64,000 nucleotides of DNA, taken from assembly GCA_014138645.1 (NCBI GenBank), contig JACJIB010000007.1:124001-188000 (forward strand), written 5' to 3'. Position numbers and translations under genes: made by a program. The stretch comes from Methylorubrum thiocyanatum. GTDB taxonomy: Bacteria; Pseudomonadota; Alphaproteobacteria; Rhizobiales; Beijerinckiaceae. Under the pieces are notes generated by a model, which was not told the DNA's origin, did no database searches, and saw only the letters and a program-made list of their open reading frames with translations. The stretch's first letter is position 1. Every line of letters starts with the position of its first letter. Below are positions 21,961-29,941 of this stretch, one piece after another.

Positions 21961-23238
21961 TCAGCCCCGCCCGCCGGGCAGGCTGTGGCCGAGGAAGAAG
22001 TCGAGCATCGCCCGGGAGGCGTCCGGTCCGCTCGGGTCGGTGTAGCTGCCCTCCGGGCTGCCGCCCAACCACGCATGGCCCGCCCCCTGGACCGACCACG
22101 CCTCGACCTGCACCCGGCCCGTCTCGTCGGCGTAGCGGGTGCGGGTATAGCTGTGGCGGCCGCTGCTCCCGCGCTCCCGCCGCGGCGTCAGGGCGTCGAT
22201 GCCGGCCTGCGCCAGCACGGCATCGGCGTTGCGAGGGTGGACGGTGCCGTCGCCCTCGCCGTGGAAGACGATGGTCGGCACCCGCAGGTTCTGCGTCACC
22301 GCGCCGGCGCCGAAGCCGGCGGCCCCGCCGGGCTCCGCCGCCCCCGGTGCGCCGACCCGCATCGCCGAGAGCGCCGAAGGCAAATCGCGGGCGCAGCCCG
22401 CGGCCAGCCCCGAATGGACGCCGAGGCCGGCGAACAGGTCGGGATAGGCCCGGGCGATGTTGGCCGCTGCCGCCCCGCCCGCCGAGAGCCCGGCGATGTA
22501 GATGCGAGAGCGGTCGATCGGATGCTCGGTGCAGATCGCGCGGACGAGCCCGGCGACGATGCCGGCCTCACCCATCTCCCGGCCCTGGTCGCCGGGCTCG
22601 AACCAGTTCCAGCACCTCTGCGCGTTGGCCCGGCTCGATTGGCGGGGATAGACGACGTAGATCCCCTCCTCCTCGGCGAGCGCGTTCATGCGCGTGCCCG
22701 CCGCGAAATCGTCCGGCGACTGCGTGCAGCCGTGCAGCATCACGAGGAGGGGGCGCGGCCCGCTGCGCGGGCTCGGGATGAACAGCTTGTAGTCCCGCGC
22801 GCCCGCCGCGTTGGAGAAGCTGCGCTCGACGAACTGGCCGCCTTCGGTCTCGACGCCCTCGGGTTCGAGGCCGCCGGGTTCGAGGCCGCTGGGCTTGGGC
22901 GCGTGGAGACCACCGCCCACCAGTCCGCGCAGGGAGGGGGCGAGCGTGCGCAGGCCCTGCATCATCTGGTCGATGTTCTCGCGCAGCCGCTCGGGGATCA
23001 GCGCCTCATGGCCCGTCGCCGCAGCCGCCTCCGTTCCGAGCCGGGCCGCCGGGCCTTCGAGCCGCGGGACCGCGTGCGGCCCCGCCGAGGCGTCGGCCGG
23101 CGGCGCGCCTTCGGGGGAGCGGCCCGGGACACCGAGCCTGCGCTGGATCAGGGCGGTCGCCTCTCCCAGCCGCCCGGACTGGGTCAGGCGGGTGGCTTCC
23201 GCCATGTCGGAGAGGAAGGCATTGTGACGGTCGGTCAT
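21961..23238 (-). CDS. PHB depolymerase-family (LpqC-type) esterase
   Basis: An alpha/beta-hydrolase of 425 residues. About 115 low-complexity N-terminal residues precede the catalytic domain. That domain shows LVMLHGCTQSPDDFA (oxyanion region), the nucleophile elbow GLSAGG, FHGEGDGTVHP with the acid and GAGHAWLGG with the histidine. It resembles extracellular polyhydroxybutyrate depolymerases and feruloyl esterases, but no signal peptide is visible, so an intracellular role in PHB turnover is possible. A ribbon-helix-helix gene lies 93 bp upstream on the same strand. Confidence 0.85.
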   Translation of the reverse strand: MTDRHNAFLSDMAEATRLTQSGRLGEATALIQRRLGVPGRSPEGAPPADASAGPHAVPRLEGPAARLGTEAAAATGHEALIPERLRENIDQMMQGLRTLAPSLRGLVGGGLHAPKPSGLEPGGLEPEGVETEGGQFVERSFSNAAGARDYKLFIPSPRSGPRPLLVMLHGCTQSPDDFAAGTRMNALAEEEGIYVVYPRQSSRANAQRCWNWFEPGDQGREMGEAGIVAGLVRAICTEHPIDRSRIYIAGLSAGGAAAANIARAYPDLFAGLGVHSGLAAGCARDLPSALSAMRVGAPGAAEPGGAAGFGAGAVTQNLRVPTIVFHGEGDGTVHPRNADAVLAQAGIDALTPRRERGSSGRHSYTRTRYADETGRVQVEAWSVQGAGHAWLGGSPEGSYTDPSGPDASRAMLDFFLGHSLPGGRG

Positions 23239-23331
23239 GCGGGTCTCGCTTTCCGGGTCGGCGACGGGCGCGCGCGAGCGCAGCGGGTCACGAGGGGGAG
23301 GATCCCTCCGGCGTCGGAGGTTTCCGGGGGT

Positions 23332-23847
23332 TCAGAGCAGGCGGTCGGCCAGCGCCCGCTTCACGGCGGGGCTCGCCTGGAGGCTGCCGAGCACTTCGAT
23401 CGAGGCGATCGCGGTGCTGGCGAGGTCGGGGGGAACGTCGTCGGCGATGACGGCGAGCCCGAGGACGCGGATGTCGAGCCGCGCCCCCGCCGCCCGCGCC
23501 GCCTCCAGCTCGGTCCGGCCGTAGCGGCGCAGGCCGACCTCGATGGGTTTGCGGGCGACCGACTGGCGGGTGATGTCGGCGTGCCGCTCGATCTGGTTGC
23601 GGACCGCCGTGCGGATGAAGTCGCTGCGGTTGGCGTAGACGCCCTCCGAGACGAGCAGATCGACATGGCCGAGATCGACGAAGCCGAGATTGACCGTGAT
23701 CTTCTCGTGATCGGCGGGTCTGGGCCCGAACCGCATCGTGATCGGAGTCTGCGGCCGGGTCTCCGGCATCACGTCCATCATCGCGCCTATCCCTGCGCCG
23801 TCCATCGCGACACCATCCATCCCGACGCCATCCAGGGGGATGGCCAT
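23332..23847 (-). CDS. CopG-like ribbon-helix-helix DNA-binding protein
   Basis: A 171-residue protein whose middle (EKITVNLGFVDLGHVDLLV, then ANRSDFIRTAVRNQIERH) has the strand-helix-helix pattern of the CopG/MetJ fold. A variable C-terminal region of about 95 residues follows. The first 37 residues are Met/Gly/Asp-rich with many possible starts, so the true start may be as late as MRFGPRP. It lies just upstream of the esterase gene and is a candidate regulator of it; no toxin gene is adjacent. Confidence 0.72.
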   Translation of the reverse strand: MAIPLDGVGMDGVAMDGAGIGAMMDVMPETRPQTPITMRFGPRPADHEKITVNLGFVDLGHVDLLVSEGVYANRSDFIRTAVRNQIERHADITRQSVARKPIEVGLRRYGRTELEAARAAGARLDIRVLGLAVIADDVPPDLASTAIASIEVLGSLQASPAVKRALADRLL

Positions 23848-24037
23848 GAGGAAGGTATGGGAAGGCTCATGCTGCGCCGCAAGATGAAAGTTTTTGCATT
23901 GCAGCAATGGCGGTGTCGGGACGCAGGTGAGGGGCGGGCCGTCCCGCGGCGCGCCCTTCACCGGGCGCAGCGTGGCGTGTTGCCGAAGACGGCGTCCGGA
24001 GAAGGACTTAACGCCGTCTCCCGAAACGATCGTCAGC

Positions 24038-24748
24038 TCATGGCTCCAAGTATTCCCGCCAGACGGCGTTTGTTCCGAGGCTTTCGACAAAGCTGTCATG
24101 CCGCAGGCGCTCGCTCTCCGTGAGCCGGCTGCGCATCGGCCGCGGGCCGACCGGACCCGAATCGGCCGCGCTCTCGATCGCGATGGCCTCGGCCGGTTCG
24201 GCGATGCTGAGCCCCAGGCTGGTCTGCTTGCCGCCCAGCAGCTCGACATAGACCTCGGCCAGGATCTGCGCGTCGAGGAGCGCGCCATGCTTGACCCGGC
24301 GGGTGGTGTCGACGCCGTAGCGGTTGCACAGGGCATCGAGGTTGTTGGCCGCGCCCGGATGCTTGCGGCGGGCGAGCAGCAGGGTGTCGACGACATCCTC
24401 CAACGGAATCGCCTTCGGGGCGGCGGGCCCGAGCCGGGCGAACTCCATATTGAGGAAGCCGACGTCGAAGGGCGCGTTGTGGATCACCAGCCGCGCATCG
24501 CCGCAGAAGGCGACGAAGGCATCGACCACGTCGGCGAAGACCGGCTTGTCGGCGAGCATCGCGTCCGAGATGCCGTGGACCGCGAACGCCCCCTCGGACA
24601 CCGCCCGCTGCGGGTTGATGAGCTGGTGGTAGAATTTTCCGGTCTGGACGTGGTTGATCAGCTCGACGCAGCCGATCTCGATCAGCCGGTCGCCGTTCTT
24701 GGCATCCGTGCCGGTGGTCTCGGTGTCGAGGACGATCTCGCGCAGCAT
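24038..24748 (-). CDS. dnaQ: DNA polymerase III epsilon subunit (3'-5' proofreading)
   Basis: Proofreading exonuclease of the replicase. With ATG 24748 the protein has 236 residues. The DEDDh motifs are intact: Asp8-Thr-Glu10, His90 to Asp95 (HNAPFD) and His154 to Asp159. The C-terminal 70 residues are the flexible alpha-binding tail. An ATG at 24823 would add a polar stretch with no match. It belongs to the conserved origin-proximal block dnaQ-coaE-aroE-maf-DUF299, here separated from coaE by hicAB. Confidence 0.95.
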   Translation of the reverse strand: MLREIVLDTETTGTDAKNGDRLIEIGCVELINHVQTGKFYHQLINPQRAVSEGAFAVHGISDAMLADKPVFADVVDAFVAFCGDARLVIHNAPFDVGFLNMEFARLGPAAPKAIPLEDVVDTLLLARRKHPGAANNLDALCNRYGVDTTRRVKHGALLDAQILAEVYVELLGGKQTSLGLSIAEPAEAIAIESAADSGPVGPRPMRSRLTESERLRHDSFVESLGTNAVWREYLEP

Positions 24749-24882
24749 GTTTTTGGGGTTCCGTGGCTGGCGGGCGGAGTGTGGTGGGCCATTCTGGCTG
24801 GAAAGCGTTACCGAGGCGGGCAAGTCGGCGCACCGCTTCTCAAAGCGCGACCCTACTCAGCCGTACCCGTGGCGGAACGACC

Positions 24883-25092
24883 ATGATGAAAAAGCCTGAT
24901 AAGTCCGAGCACGACTGGAGCCGGTTCGACGCCATGTCAGATAAGGCGCGGCACACGGCGGCACTGGCCGATCCCGATGCGCAACCTTTGACTCCGGAAG
25001 ACATGCGACGGATGCCGCGCACGTCGCGGGAGTTGATCCGTCGTCGCGCGCTCGATCACACAGGTCCGACTCGATCAACCGACAGCGCGTAA
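24883..25092 (+). CDS. BrnA-like antitoxin fragment or small DNA-binding protein
   Basis: A 69-residue polar protein that starts MMKKPDKSEHDWSRFDAMSDK. The DWSRFDAMSDK and ADPDAQPLTPEDMRRM segments resemble the N-terminal part of BrnA antitoxins and related small proteins. No BrnT toxin gene precedes it and the usual C-terminal DNA-binding segment is short. It converges with hicB and overlaps its 3' end by 18 bp. It may be an orphan antitoxin; the identification is tentative. Confidence 0.5.
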   Translation: MMKKPDKSEHDWSRFDAMSDKARHTAALADPDAQPLTPEDMRRMPRTSRELIRRRALDHTGPTRSTDSA

Positions 25093-25302
25093 GGGCGTGT
25101 GCGTGGGCTCCGGGATTCCGTGGCCAAGTTCGCGCGCCATCTCGATCCAGGCATCGATCGCCTCGCGCACGTTCCGAAGCGCTTCCTCCGGGGTCTCGCC
25201 ATCGGACATGCATCCGGGGAGATCGGGCACCGTGGCAGCAAATCCGCCACCGTCGTCAGCTGTGAGAGGCGTGATCACGACCGGATAGGTGAGTTCGTCC
25301 AT
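25075..25302 (-). CDS. hicB: HicB-family antitoxin
   Basis: A 75-residue HicB-type antitoxin with the partial RNase H-like fold: YPVVITPLTADDGGGFAATVPDLPGC, then DGETPEEALRNVREAIDAWIE. There is no extra C-terminal HTH or RHH domain, so DNA binding may need the complex. It overlaps the upstream hicA by 28 bp, the usual toxin-first order. The pair is inserted between coaE and dnaQ. Confidence 0.9.
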   Translation of the reverse strand: MDELTYPVVITPLTADDGGGFAATVPDLPGCMSDGETPEEALRNVREAIDAWIEMARELGHGIPEPTHTPLRAVG

Positions 25303-25541
25303 GGAGCGTCTCTAACTCTGTCGATGAACCGAACGAGGTCGCGGATGTAGATGGGTTTGATGGGTCTCTTCGCCGGAATGGTCAACTTCTCGCGCTGCGT
25401 CGGGTGAGCAATCCCGAAATGTGAGCCGCCGCCACGAGCAGGACGGCACTCGATGCCAAACTCCGAGCAAATCGCTTTGACGTCCGAGATGGTCCACCCG
25501 GCCTTCGGATTGGCCCGCATCGCCTCAAGGCGCTTCGACAT
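25275..25541 (-). CDS. hicA: HicA-family mRNA interferase toxin
   Basis: An 88-residue HicA toxin, a double-stranded-RNA-binding-like ribonuclease. The catalytic motif GGGSHFGI with His41 is intact and the basic loop PAKRPIKP follows. Many HicA proteins are about 60 residues, so this one has a longer N-terminus and a C-terminal extension (FIDRVRDAPWTNS). Start ATG 25541. It lies 3' of an AT-rich stretch that carries a perfect inverted repeat and CtrA-like sites. Confidence 0.88.
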   Translation of the reverse strand: MSKRLEAMRANPKAGWTISDVKAICSEFGIECRPARGGGSHFGIAHPTQREKLTIPAKRPIKPIYIRDLVRFIDRVRDAPWTNSPIRS

Positions 25542-25545
25542 GGCG

Positions 25546-25574
25546 AATCATCTCCCAAAAAATTGGAGATGATT
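25546..25574 (-). promoter_or_regulatory. Inverted-repeat operator upstream of hicAB
   Basis: AATCATCTCC (25546-25555) and GGAGATGATT (25565-25574) are a perfect 10-bp inverted repeat with a 9-base AT spacer. It lies 4 bases before the hicA start codon. Its position suits autorepression by the HicAB complex, and it may also fold in the leader RNA. Confidence 0.6.
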
Positions 25575-25626
25575 TTTGCAAATCAGCCTTAAGAAACCCT
25601 TTAATCGGCAGTTTGCACCAATCTAG

Positions 25627-25641
25627 TTAAGAGACTGTTAA
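25627..25641. promoter_or_regulatory. CtrA-type site TTAA-N7-TTAA near hicA
   Basis: TTAAGAGACTGTTAA matches the full CtrA consensus spacing and shares the GAG spacer start with the origin site at 31367. A second, N8-spaced TTAA pair lies at 25589-25604. Both are in the AT-rich gap between hicA and coaE, where chance matches are more likely. Confidence 0.4.
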
Positions 25642-25674
25642 ATCGCTGCTACGCTTGGCGCGTGCTGAGGCCTC

Positions 25675-26304
25675 TCATGCGGAAGAAATGGCTTGGGTTG
25701 TCAATTCCTCGACGATCCGCCCCACCTCCGCTTCCGCGTGTTCGAACCCGCGGCTCGTGTCGATCACATAGTCTGCCCGTGGCCGCTTCTCGGCGTCCGG
25801 CATCTGCTTGGCGCGGATCGCCTCGAAGGCGTCCTCGGTCATGCCGGGGCGGGCGAGCACCCGGGCGCGCTGGATCTCGGGCGGGGCGGTGACGACGAGC
25901 ACCGCGTCGCAGCGGGCGTCGGCGCCGGTCTCGAACAGGAGCGGGATGTCGAGGACGACGAGGGGCGCCCCGGCGTTGCGGGCGAGGAAGGCCCGGCTCT
26001 CGGCCTGGACCAGCGGGTGCACGATCGCCTCCAGCCGGGCGAGCTTTTCGGAATCCCCGAGCACCGCCGCGCGCAGCGCCGGGCGGTCGACGCCGCCCTC
26101 CGACGTCAGGCTGCCCGGAAAGGCCGCGCCGATCGCACGCGCCGCCGCGCCGCCCGGCCCGTAGAGGGCATGGACCGCCGCGTCCGAGTCGTGGACCGGC
26201 ACGCCTCGGGCGGCGAACATCGCGGCGGTGGCCGACTTGCCCATGCCGATCGAGCCGGTGAGGCCGAGCACCAAGGGACGGCGGGGTTGATCGGTCGCAC
26301 TCAT
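25675..26304 (-). CDS. coaE: Dephospho-CoA kinase
   Basis: Phosphorylates dephospho-CoA, the last step of CoA synthesis. The 209 residues contain Walker A GSIGMGKS (17-24), the substrate motif HDSDAAVHALY and the LID-region AKQMPDAEKRPRADYVI. Its ATG overlaps the aroE stop (ATGA), so the two are translationally coupled. It is part of the conserved origin-proximal cluster. Confidence 0.96.
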   Translation of the reverse strand: MSATDQPRRPLVLGLTGSIGMGKSATAAMFAARGVPVHDSDAAVHALYGPGGAAARAIGAAFPGSLTSEGGVDRPALRAAVLGDSEKLARLEAIVHPLVQAESRAFLARNAGAPLVVLDIPLLFETGADARCDAVLVVTAPPEIQRARVLARPGMTEDAFEAIRAKQMPDAEKRPRADYVIDTSRGFEHAEAEVGRIVEELTTQAISSA

Positions 26305-27137
26305 CGCGCGACGAGATCCGCGACGATTTTCTCACGCAGTTCCGGCGTCACCTCGGGGCGCAGGCCGAACCACGCGAAGAAACCCGGCACCGCCTGGTGC
26401 AGCAGCATGCCGAGCCCGTCCACCGCCGCGAGCCCGCGCGCCCGCGCCGCGGCGAGCAGCGGTGTCTCCAGCGGCACGTAGACGATGTCGGCCACCGCCG
26501 CGCGTTCGGGAAGCGGCGCGAGGTCGAGCGCGAGCGGCGGGTGACCGGCCATGCCCAGCGAAGTCGTGTTGACGAGGAGCCCGGTCTCGGAGAGCGCCGC
26601 CGGCACCGCCTCCCAGGCGAGCGCCTCGACATGGCCGGGATCGAGTTCGGCGAGTGCCCGCGCCCGCTCGGGGCTGCGGTTGGCGACCCGGACCCGCATC
26701 CCCCGCTCCACCAGCCCGACGACGATGGCTCGCGCCGCGCCGCCCGCGCCGAGCACGAGGGCGGTCCCGCCGGTCCGCTCGGGCCAGCCTTCCCCGAGAC
26801 TCTGGTCGAGATGGGCGATGAAGCCCGGCGCATCGGTGTTGTCGCCGCGCACCCGGCCGCCCTCGACGATCAGCGTGTTCACCGCCCCGATCTTTTTCGC
26901 GCGCTCCGTCAGGGAATCGGCGAGGCGGAAGGCCGCCTCCTTGTGCGGGATCGTGACGTTGCCGCCGGCGAATCCCGAGGCGGGCAGTGCGCGAAAGAAC
27001 GCCGCGAAGTCGTCCGGCGCCACGTCGAGGCGCTCGTAGGTGCCGGCGAGCCCGTGCTCGGCGAGCCAGTGGCCGTGGATCAGCGGCGAGCGGGAATGCC
27101 GGATCGGGTGGCCGACGACGAAGGCCCTGGCTGTCAT
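26301..27137 (-). CDS. aroE: Shikimate dehydrogenase
   Basis: NADPH-dependent reduction of 3-dehydroshikimate in aromatic amino acid synthesis. The 278 residues have the substrate site SRSPLIHG, NVTIPHK (catalytic Lys66) and DNTDAPG (Asp102). The nucleotide-binding GAGGAARA spans 130-137, followed by ANRSPERA, whose Asn-Arg pair favours NADP. It lies upstream of coaE with a 4-bp overlap; the CDF transporter gene precedes it by 28 bp. Confidence 0.96.
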   Translation of the reverse strand: MTARAFVVGHPIRHSRSPLIHGHWLAEHGLAGTYERLDVAPDDFAAFFRALPASGFAGGNVTIPHKEAAFRLADSLTERAKKIGAVNTLIVEGGRVRGDNTDAPGFIAHLDQSLGEGWPERTGGTALVLGAGGAARAIVVGLVERGMRVRVANRSPERARALAELDPGHVEALAWEAVPAALSETGLLVNTTSLGMAGHPPLALDLAPLPERAAVADIVYVPLETPLLAAARARGLAAVDGLGMLLHQAVPGFFAWFGLRPEVTPELREKIVADLVAR

Positions 27138-27165
27138 GAGGTCCTGCCGGGAAAGTCGAAAGAAA

Positions 27166-28161
27166 TCACGCGACGCAGTCCTTCGCCAGCGTGCAGGCGG
27201 TCTCGCCCTCGATCTCGATCTGGAGCGTGGCGTGATGGATGCCGAATCGCGCGCGCAGCGTGTCCGCCGTGTCCTTGAGGAAGTGGCGGTCGGGAGCCCC
27301 GCCGGCCACCACGAGGTGCGCGGTGAGAGCGACTTCGGTGGTGCTCATCGACCAGATGTGCAGGTCGTGCAGCCCGCGCACGCCGGGGCGGGCGGCGAGA
27401 TGGGCGCGCACCGCCTCCGGGTCGATGCCCGGCGGCACCGCCGCGAGCGACATCGCCACGCTGTCGCGCAGGAGCCCCCAGGTGGCGACGATGATGAGCA
27501 CGGCGATGGCCAGACTCACCAGCGGGTCGATCCAGTCGAAGCCGGTGGCGAGGATGACGAGGCCGGCGAGCACCACGCCGACCGAGACCACTGCATCCGC
27601 CATCATGTGCAGGTAGGCGCCGCGGATGTTGATGTCACCCTGAGCGCCGGAGGCGAACAGCCACGCGGTGAAGCCGTTGATGAGGATGCCGATACCGGCC
27701 ACGATCATCACCGTGGTGCCGGCGACCGGCGCGGGTTCGAGGAGGCGCTGCACCGCCTCGACGATGATGCCGCCGGTGGCGACCAGCAGCAGCACCGCGT
27801 TGAACAAGGCGGCCAGGATCGAGGAGCCGCGCAGGCCGTAGGTGAAGCGCGCCGTGGGCGCGCGCCTGACCAGCACCGCGGCGATCCAGGCGGCGACGAG
27901 CCCCAGCACGTCGGAGAGATTGTGGCCGGCATCGGCCACCAGCGCCATGGAGTTCGACAGCCAGCCGTAGAGCGCCTCGACGCCGACGAAGCCGAGATTC
28001 AGCGCGATGCCGATGGCGAAGGCCGGCCCGAAATTTTTCGGGGTGTGGACGTGCCCGGCTCCATGGGCATGCCCGAACCCATGAGAGTGGGAATGGGCGT
28101 GATCATGCCTGGCATGATCGTGGCCCTGCGCGTGATGGGTGTGACCGTGGTCGTCCTGCAT
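27166..28161 (-). CDS. CDF-family metal cation efflux transporter
   Basis: Proton-driven exporter of divalent metals in the inner membrane, 331 residues. The first 40 residues hold 15 histidines, a likely metal-sensing or loading tail. The transport site residues are His80/Asp84 in TM2 and His185/Asp189 in TM5; the HD-HD set is typical of zinc (and Co/Cd) transporters of the CzcD/ZitB/DmeF type. A C-terminal cytoplasmic domain follows from about 245. It interrupts the conserved maf-aroE pair and is likely co-transcribed with aroE. Confidence 0.92.
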   Translation of the reverse strand: MQDDHGHTHHAQGHDHARHDHAHSHSHGFGHAHGAGHVHTPKNFGPAFAIGIALNLGFVGVEALYGWLSNSMALVADAGHNLSDVLGLVAAWIAAVLVRRAPTARFTYGLRGSSILAALFNAVLLLVATGGIIVEAVQRLLEPAPVAGTTVMIVAGIGILINGFTAWLFASGAQGDINIRGAYLHMMADAVVSVGVVLAGLVILATGFDWIDPLVSLAIAVLIIVATWGLLRDSVAMSLAAVPPGIDPEAVRAHLAARPGVRGLHDLHIWSMSTTEVALTAHLVVAGGAPDRHFLKDTADTLRARFGIHHATLQIEIEGETACTLAKDCVA

Positions 28162-28174
28162 CGTGCCCCCGTCG

Positions 28175-28789
28175 TCAGAACGCCAGCAGGCCCATGCCCC
28201 GCAGCCGGGCGAGGAGCGGCGTCAGCGGCAGGCCGAGGATCGTCGAGTGGTCGCCCTCGACCCGTTCGAACAGGTGGATGCCGAGCCCTTCGAGTTGGTA
28301 GGCGCCGACCGAGGTGGTGACCGCCGCACCCGCGAGCCGCAGATAGGCGTCGATCGCCGCCGCATCGAGGGGTCGCATAGTCAGCCGCGCGGTTTCGACG
28401 AAATCCTCGGCCGCACCGTCCCTCGTGATCGCCACCGCCGAATGCAGTTGGTGGGTCCGGCCCTGTAGCCGGGCGAGATGGGCGTGCGCGGCCGCGAGGT
28501 CGGCGGGCTTGTGGAACACGCGTCCCTCGCATTCGAGCACTTGGTCGGCGCCGATCACGACGCGGCCGGGATGGCGGGCCGCCACCTCTTCCGCCTTGGC
28601 CCGGGCGAGCCGGCGCGCCAGCTCCAGCGGGGCCAGGGCGCCGCCCTCGGCTTCGAGCGCGCGCTCGTCGATCCGCGCAGGAGCCGTCTCGACCGGCAGG
28701 CCCGCGCTCGCGAGGAGGTCGCGCCGGGTGGCGCTCGCCGAGGCGAGGAGGAGCGGCGCGGGTGCGCGCCAGAGAGCAGGGGCGTTCAC
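28175..28789 (-). CDS. maf: Maf-family nucleoside triphosphate pyrophosphatase
   Basis: House-cleaning enzyme that hydrolyses non-canonical or modified NTPs. The 204-residue protein from a GTG start shows LLLASASATRRDLL, the catalytic-site GADQVLE and SVGAYQLEGLGIHLF. It is a member of the conserved origin-side block and lies between the CDF and GT61 genes. Confidence 0.94.
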   Translation of the reverse strand: MNAPALWRAPAPLLLASASATRRDLLASAGLPVETAPARIDERALEAEGGALAPLELARRLARAKAEEVAARHPGRVVIGADQVLECEGRVFHKPADLAAAHAHLARLQGRTHQLHSAVAITRDGAAEDFVETARLTMRPLDAAAIDAYLRLAGAAVTTSVGAYQLEGLGIHLFERVEGDHSTILGLPLTPLLARLRGMGLLAF

Positions 28790-28805
28790 GTCGAAGAAAA
28801 TCCCG

Positions 28806-29930
28806 TCAGCGCAGGCCGCGCCAGTCGAGCCAGTCGAACAGGAAGTCGATATCCTCCGGCGCCACGGAGAAGAACCCCTCCTCCGAGCGGCCCGAGCCGA
28901 TCACGTAGCCGCCGGCATGGCCCAGCGTGTGGTCGATCGAGCTTTGCAGGAAGCCGAGTTCGAGCCCGTTGTCGCGCAACGCCACCACGGTGGTGCCTGG
29001 GGGCGCGAACAGCGAACCGTGCAGCCCGGAACCGTACTCGCCGACGATGGTGCCGGCGGAGCGGAACAGCGCGATCTGCTCGGGCACGCTCAACCGCTCG
29101 GGCCGGACCGGCGTGAAGCCGCGGGCCAAAGCCGTCTCCTCGAAGCGGGCACGCTCGGCGAGCGTCCGGCGGTTCCGGGTGTCGGCATTGTCCGAGCGGG
29201 AGATCAGGATTTTCTCCGTTCCCTGCCGCTCGCGTCGGCGGCCGAACCGCCAGCGTGAGCCGGGCGCCGCGCGATCGAGGAGGAAGCGGCGGGCCTGCCG
29301 CATCAGCGGCGAGGCGCGGCTGACGAAGCGCAAGGCCGTCGGCACGAGGAGGCGGCGGCACGCGACCCGATCCCGCGTGCGGTCGTAGACGACGAGCCGA
29401 TCCGCGCCGATGCCGAGAAGGCCGAGCCAGATGCGGGCGAAATCCGGCGTGTCGGCGGGCAGGAGGTAGCGCAGGCGGGTGATGTCGTGGCCGGCCCGGT
29501 CGAGCAGGAAGAGCTTGGGCAGGAAATCGACCAGCCAGTGACCGTACATCTGGTGGCCCATGCCGGTCAGCAGCACGACCGGCTCCTCGACATCCACCCG
29601 CCGCAGGTCGGACAGCCGCGCCGCGATCGCGCGGAAATGCCCCTCGAAATTGACGGGGAAGATGTTGAGCTGGTTGGCATACTGGAACACGCCGTCGAGG
29701 AGGATGACGCCCTCCTCCGTCACCTCCGCCTCCGGCAGCTCGAACAGGCTCGTGCCGAGCACGATGGTCTGCTCGTGATAGACCCGCAGGAGCGTCGGCG
29801 TGACCTGCCCGACCATGAGGTCGGGCGGGGGCGCCCAGTCGCGGTAGGACAGACTGAGATCGGTGCAGCGCCCGCGTCCGGCCTGGACGGTCTCGCGCAG
29901 ATCGGCCGCGGCGAGAACCGCGCGGTCCAT
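28806..29930 (-). CDS. Glycosyltransferase family 61-like protein
   Basis: A 374-residue protein matching the GT61 (DUF563) pattern: GHWLVDFLPKLFLLDRA in the first half, ILISRSDNADTRNRR in the middle and GEYGSGLHGSLFAPPGT near the C-terminus. Members transfer sugars in glycan or polysaccharide synthesis; the acceptor here is unknown. The ATG at 29930 follows AGGACGGGG, a good ribosome site. A TTG at 29945 overlaps the upstream stop and is less likely. It separates maf from the DUF299 gene, normally neighbours at alphaproteobacterial origins. Confidence 0.85.
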   Translation of the reverse strand: MDRAVLAAADLRETVQAGRGRCTDLSLSYRDWAPPPDLMVGQVTPTLLRVYHEQTIVLGTSLFELPEAEVTEEGVILLDGVFQYANQLNIFPVNFEGHFRAIAARLSDLRRVDVEEPVVLLTGMGHQMYGHWLVDFLPKLFLLDRAGHDITRLRYLLPADTPDFARIWLGLLGIGADRLVVYDRTRDRVACRRLLVPTALRFVSRASPLMRQARRFLLDRAAPGSRWRFGRRRERQGTEKILISRSDNADTRNRRTLAERARFEETALARGFTPVRPERLSVPEQIALFRSAGTIVGEYGSGLHGSLFAPPGTTVVALRDNGLELGFLQSSIDHTLGHAGGYVIGSGRSEEGFFSVAPEDIDFLFDWLDWRGLR

Positions 29931-29941
29931 ATTCCCCGTCC

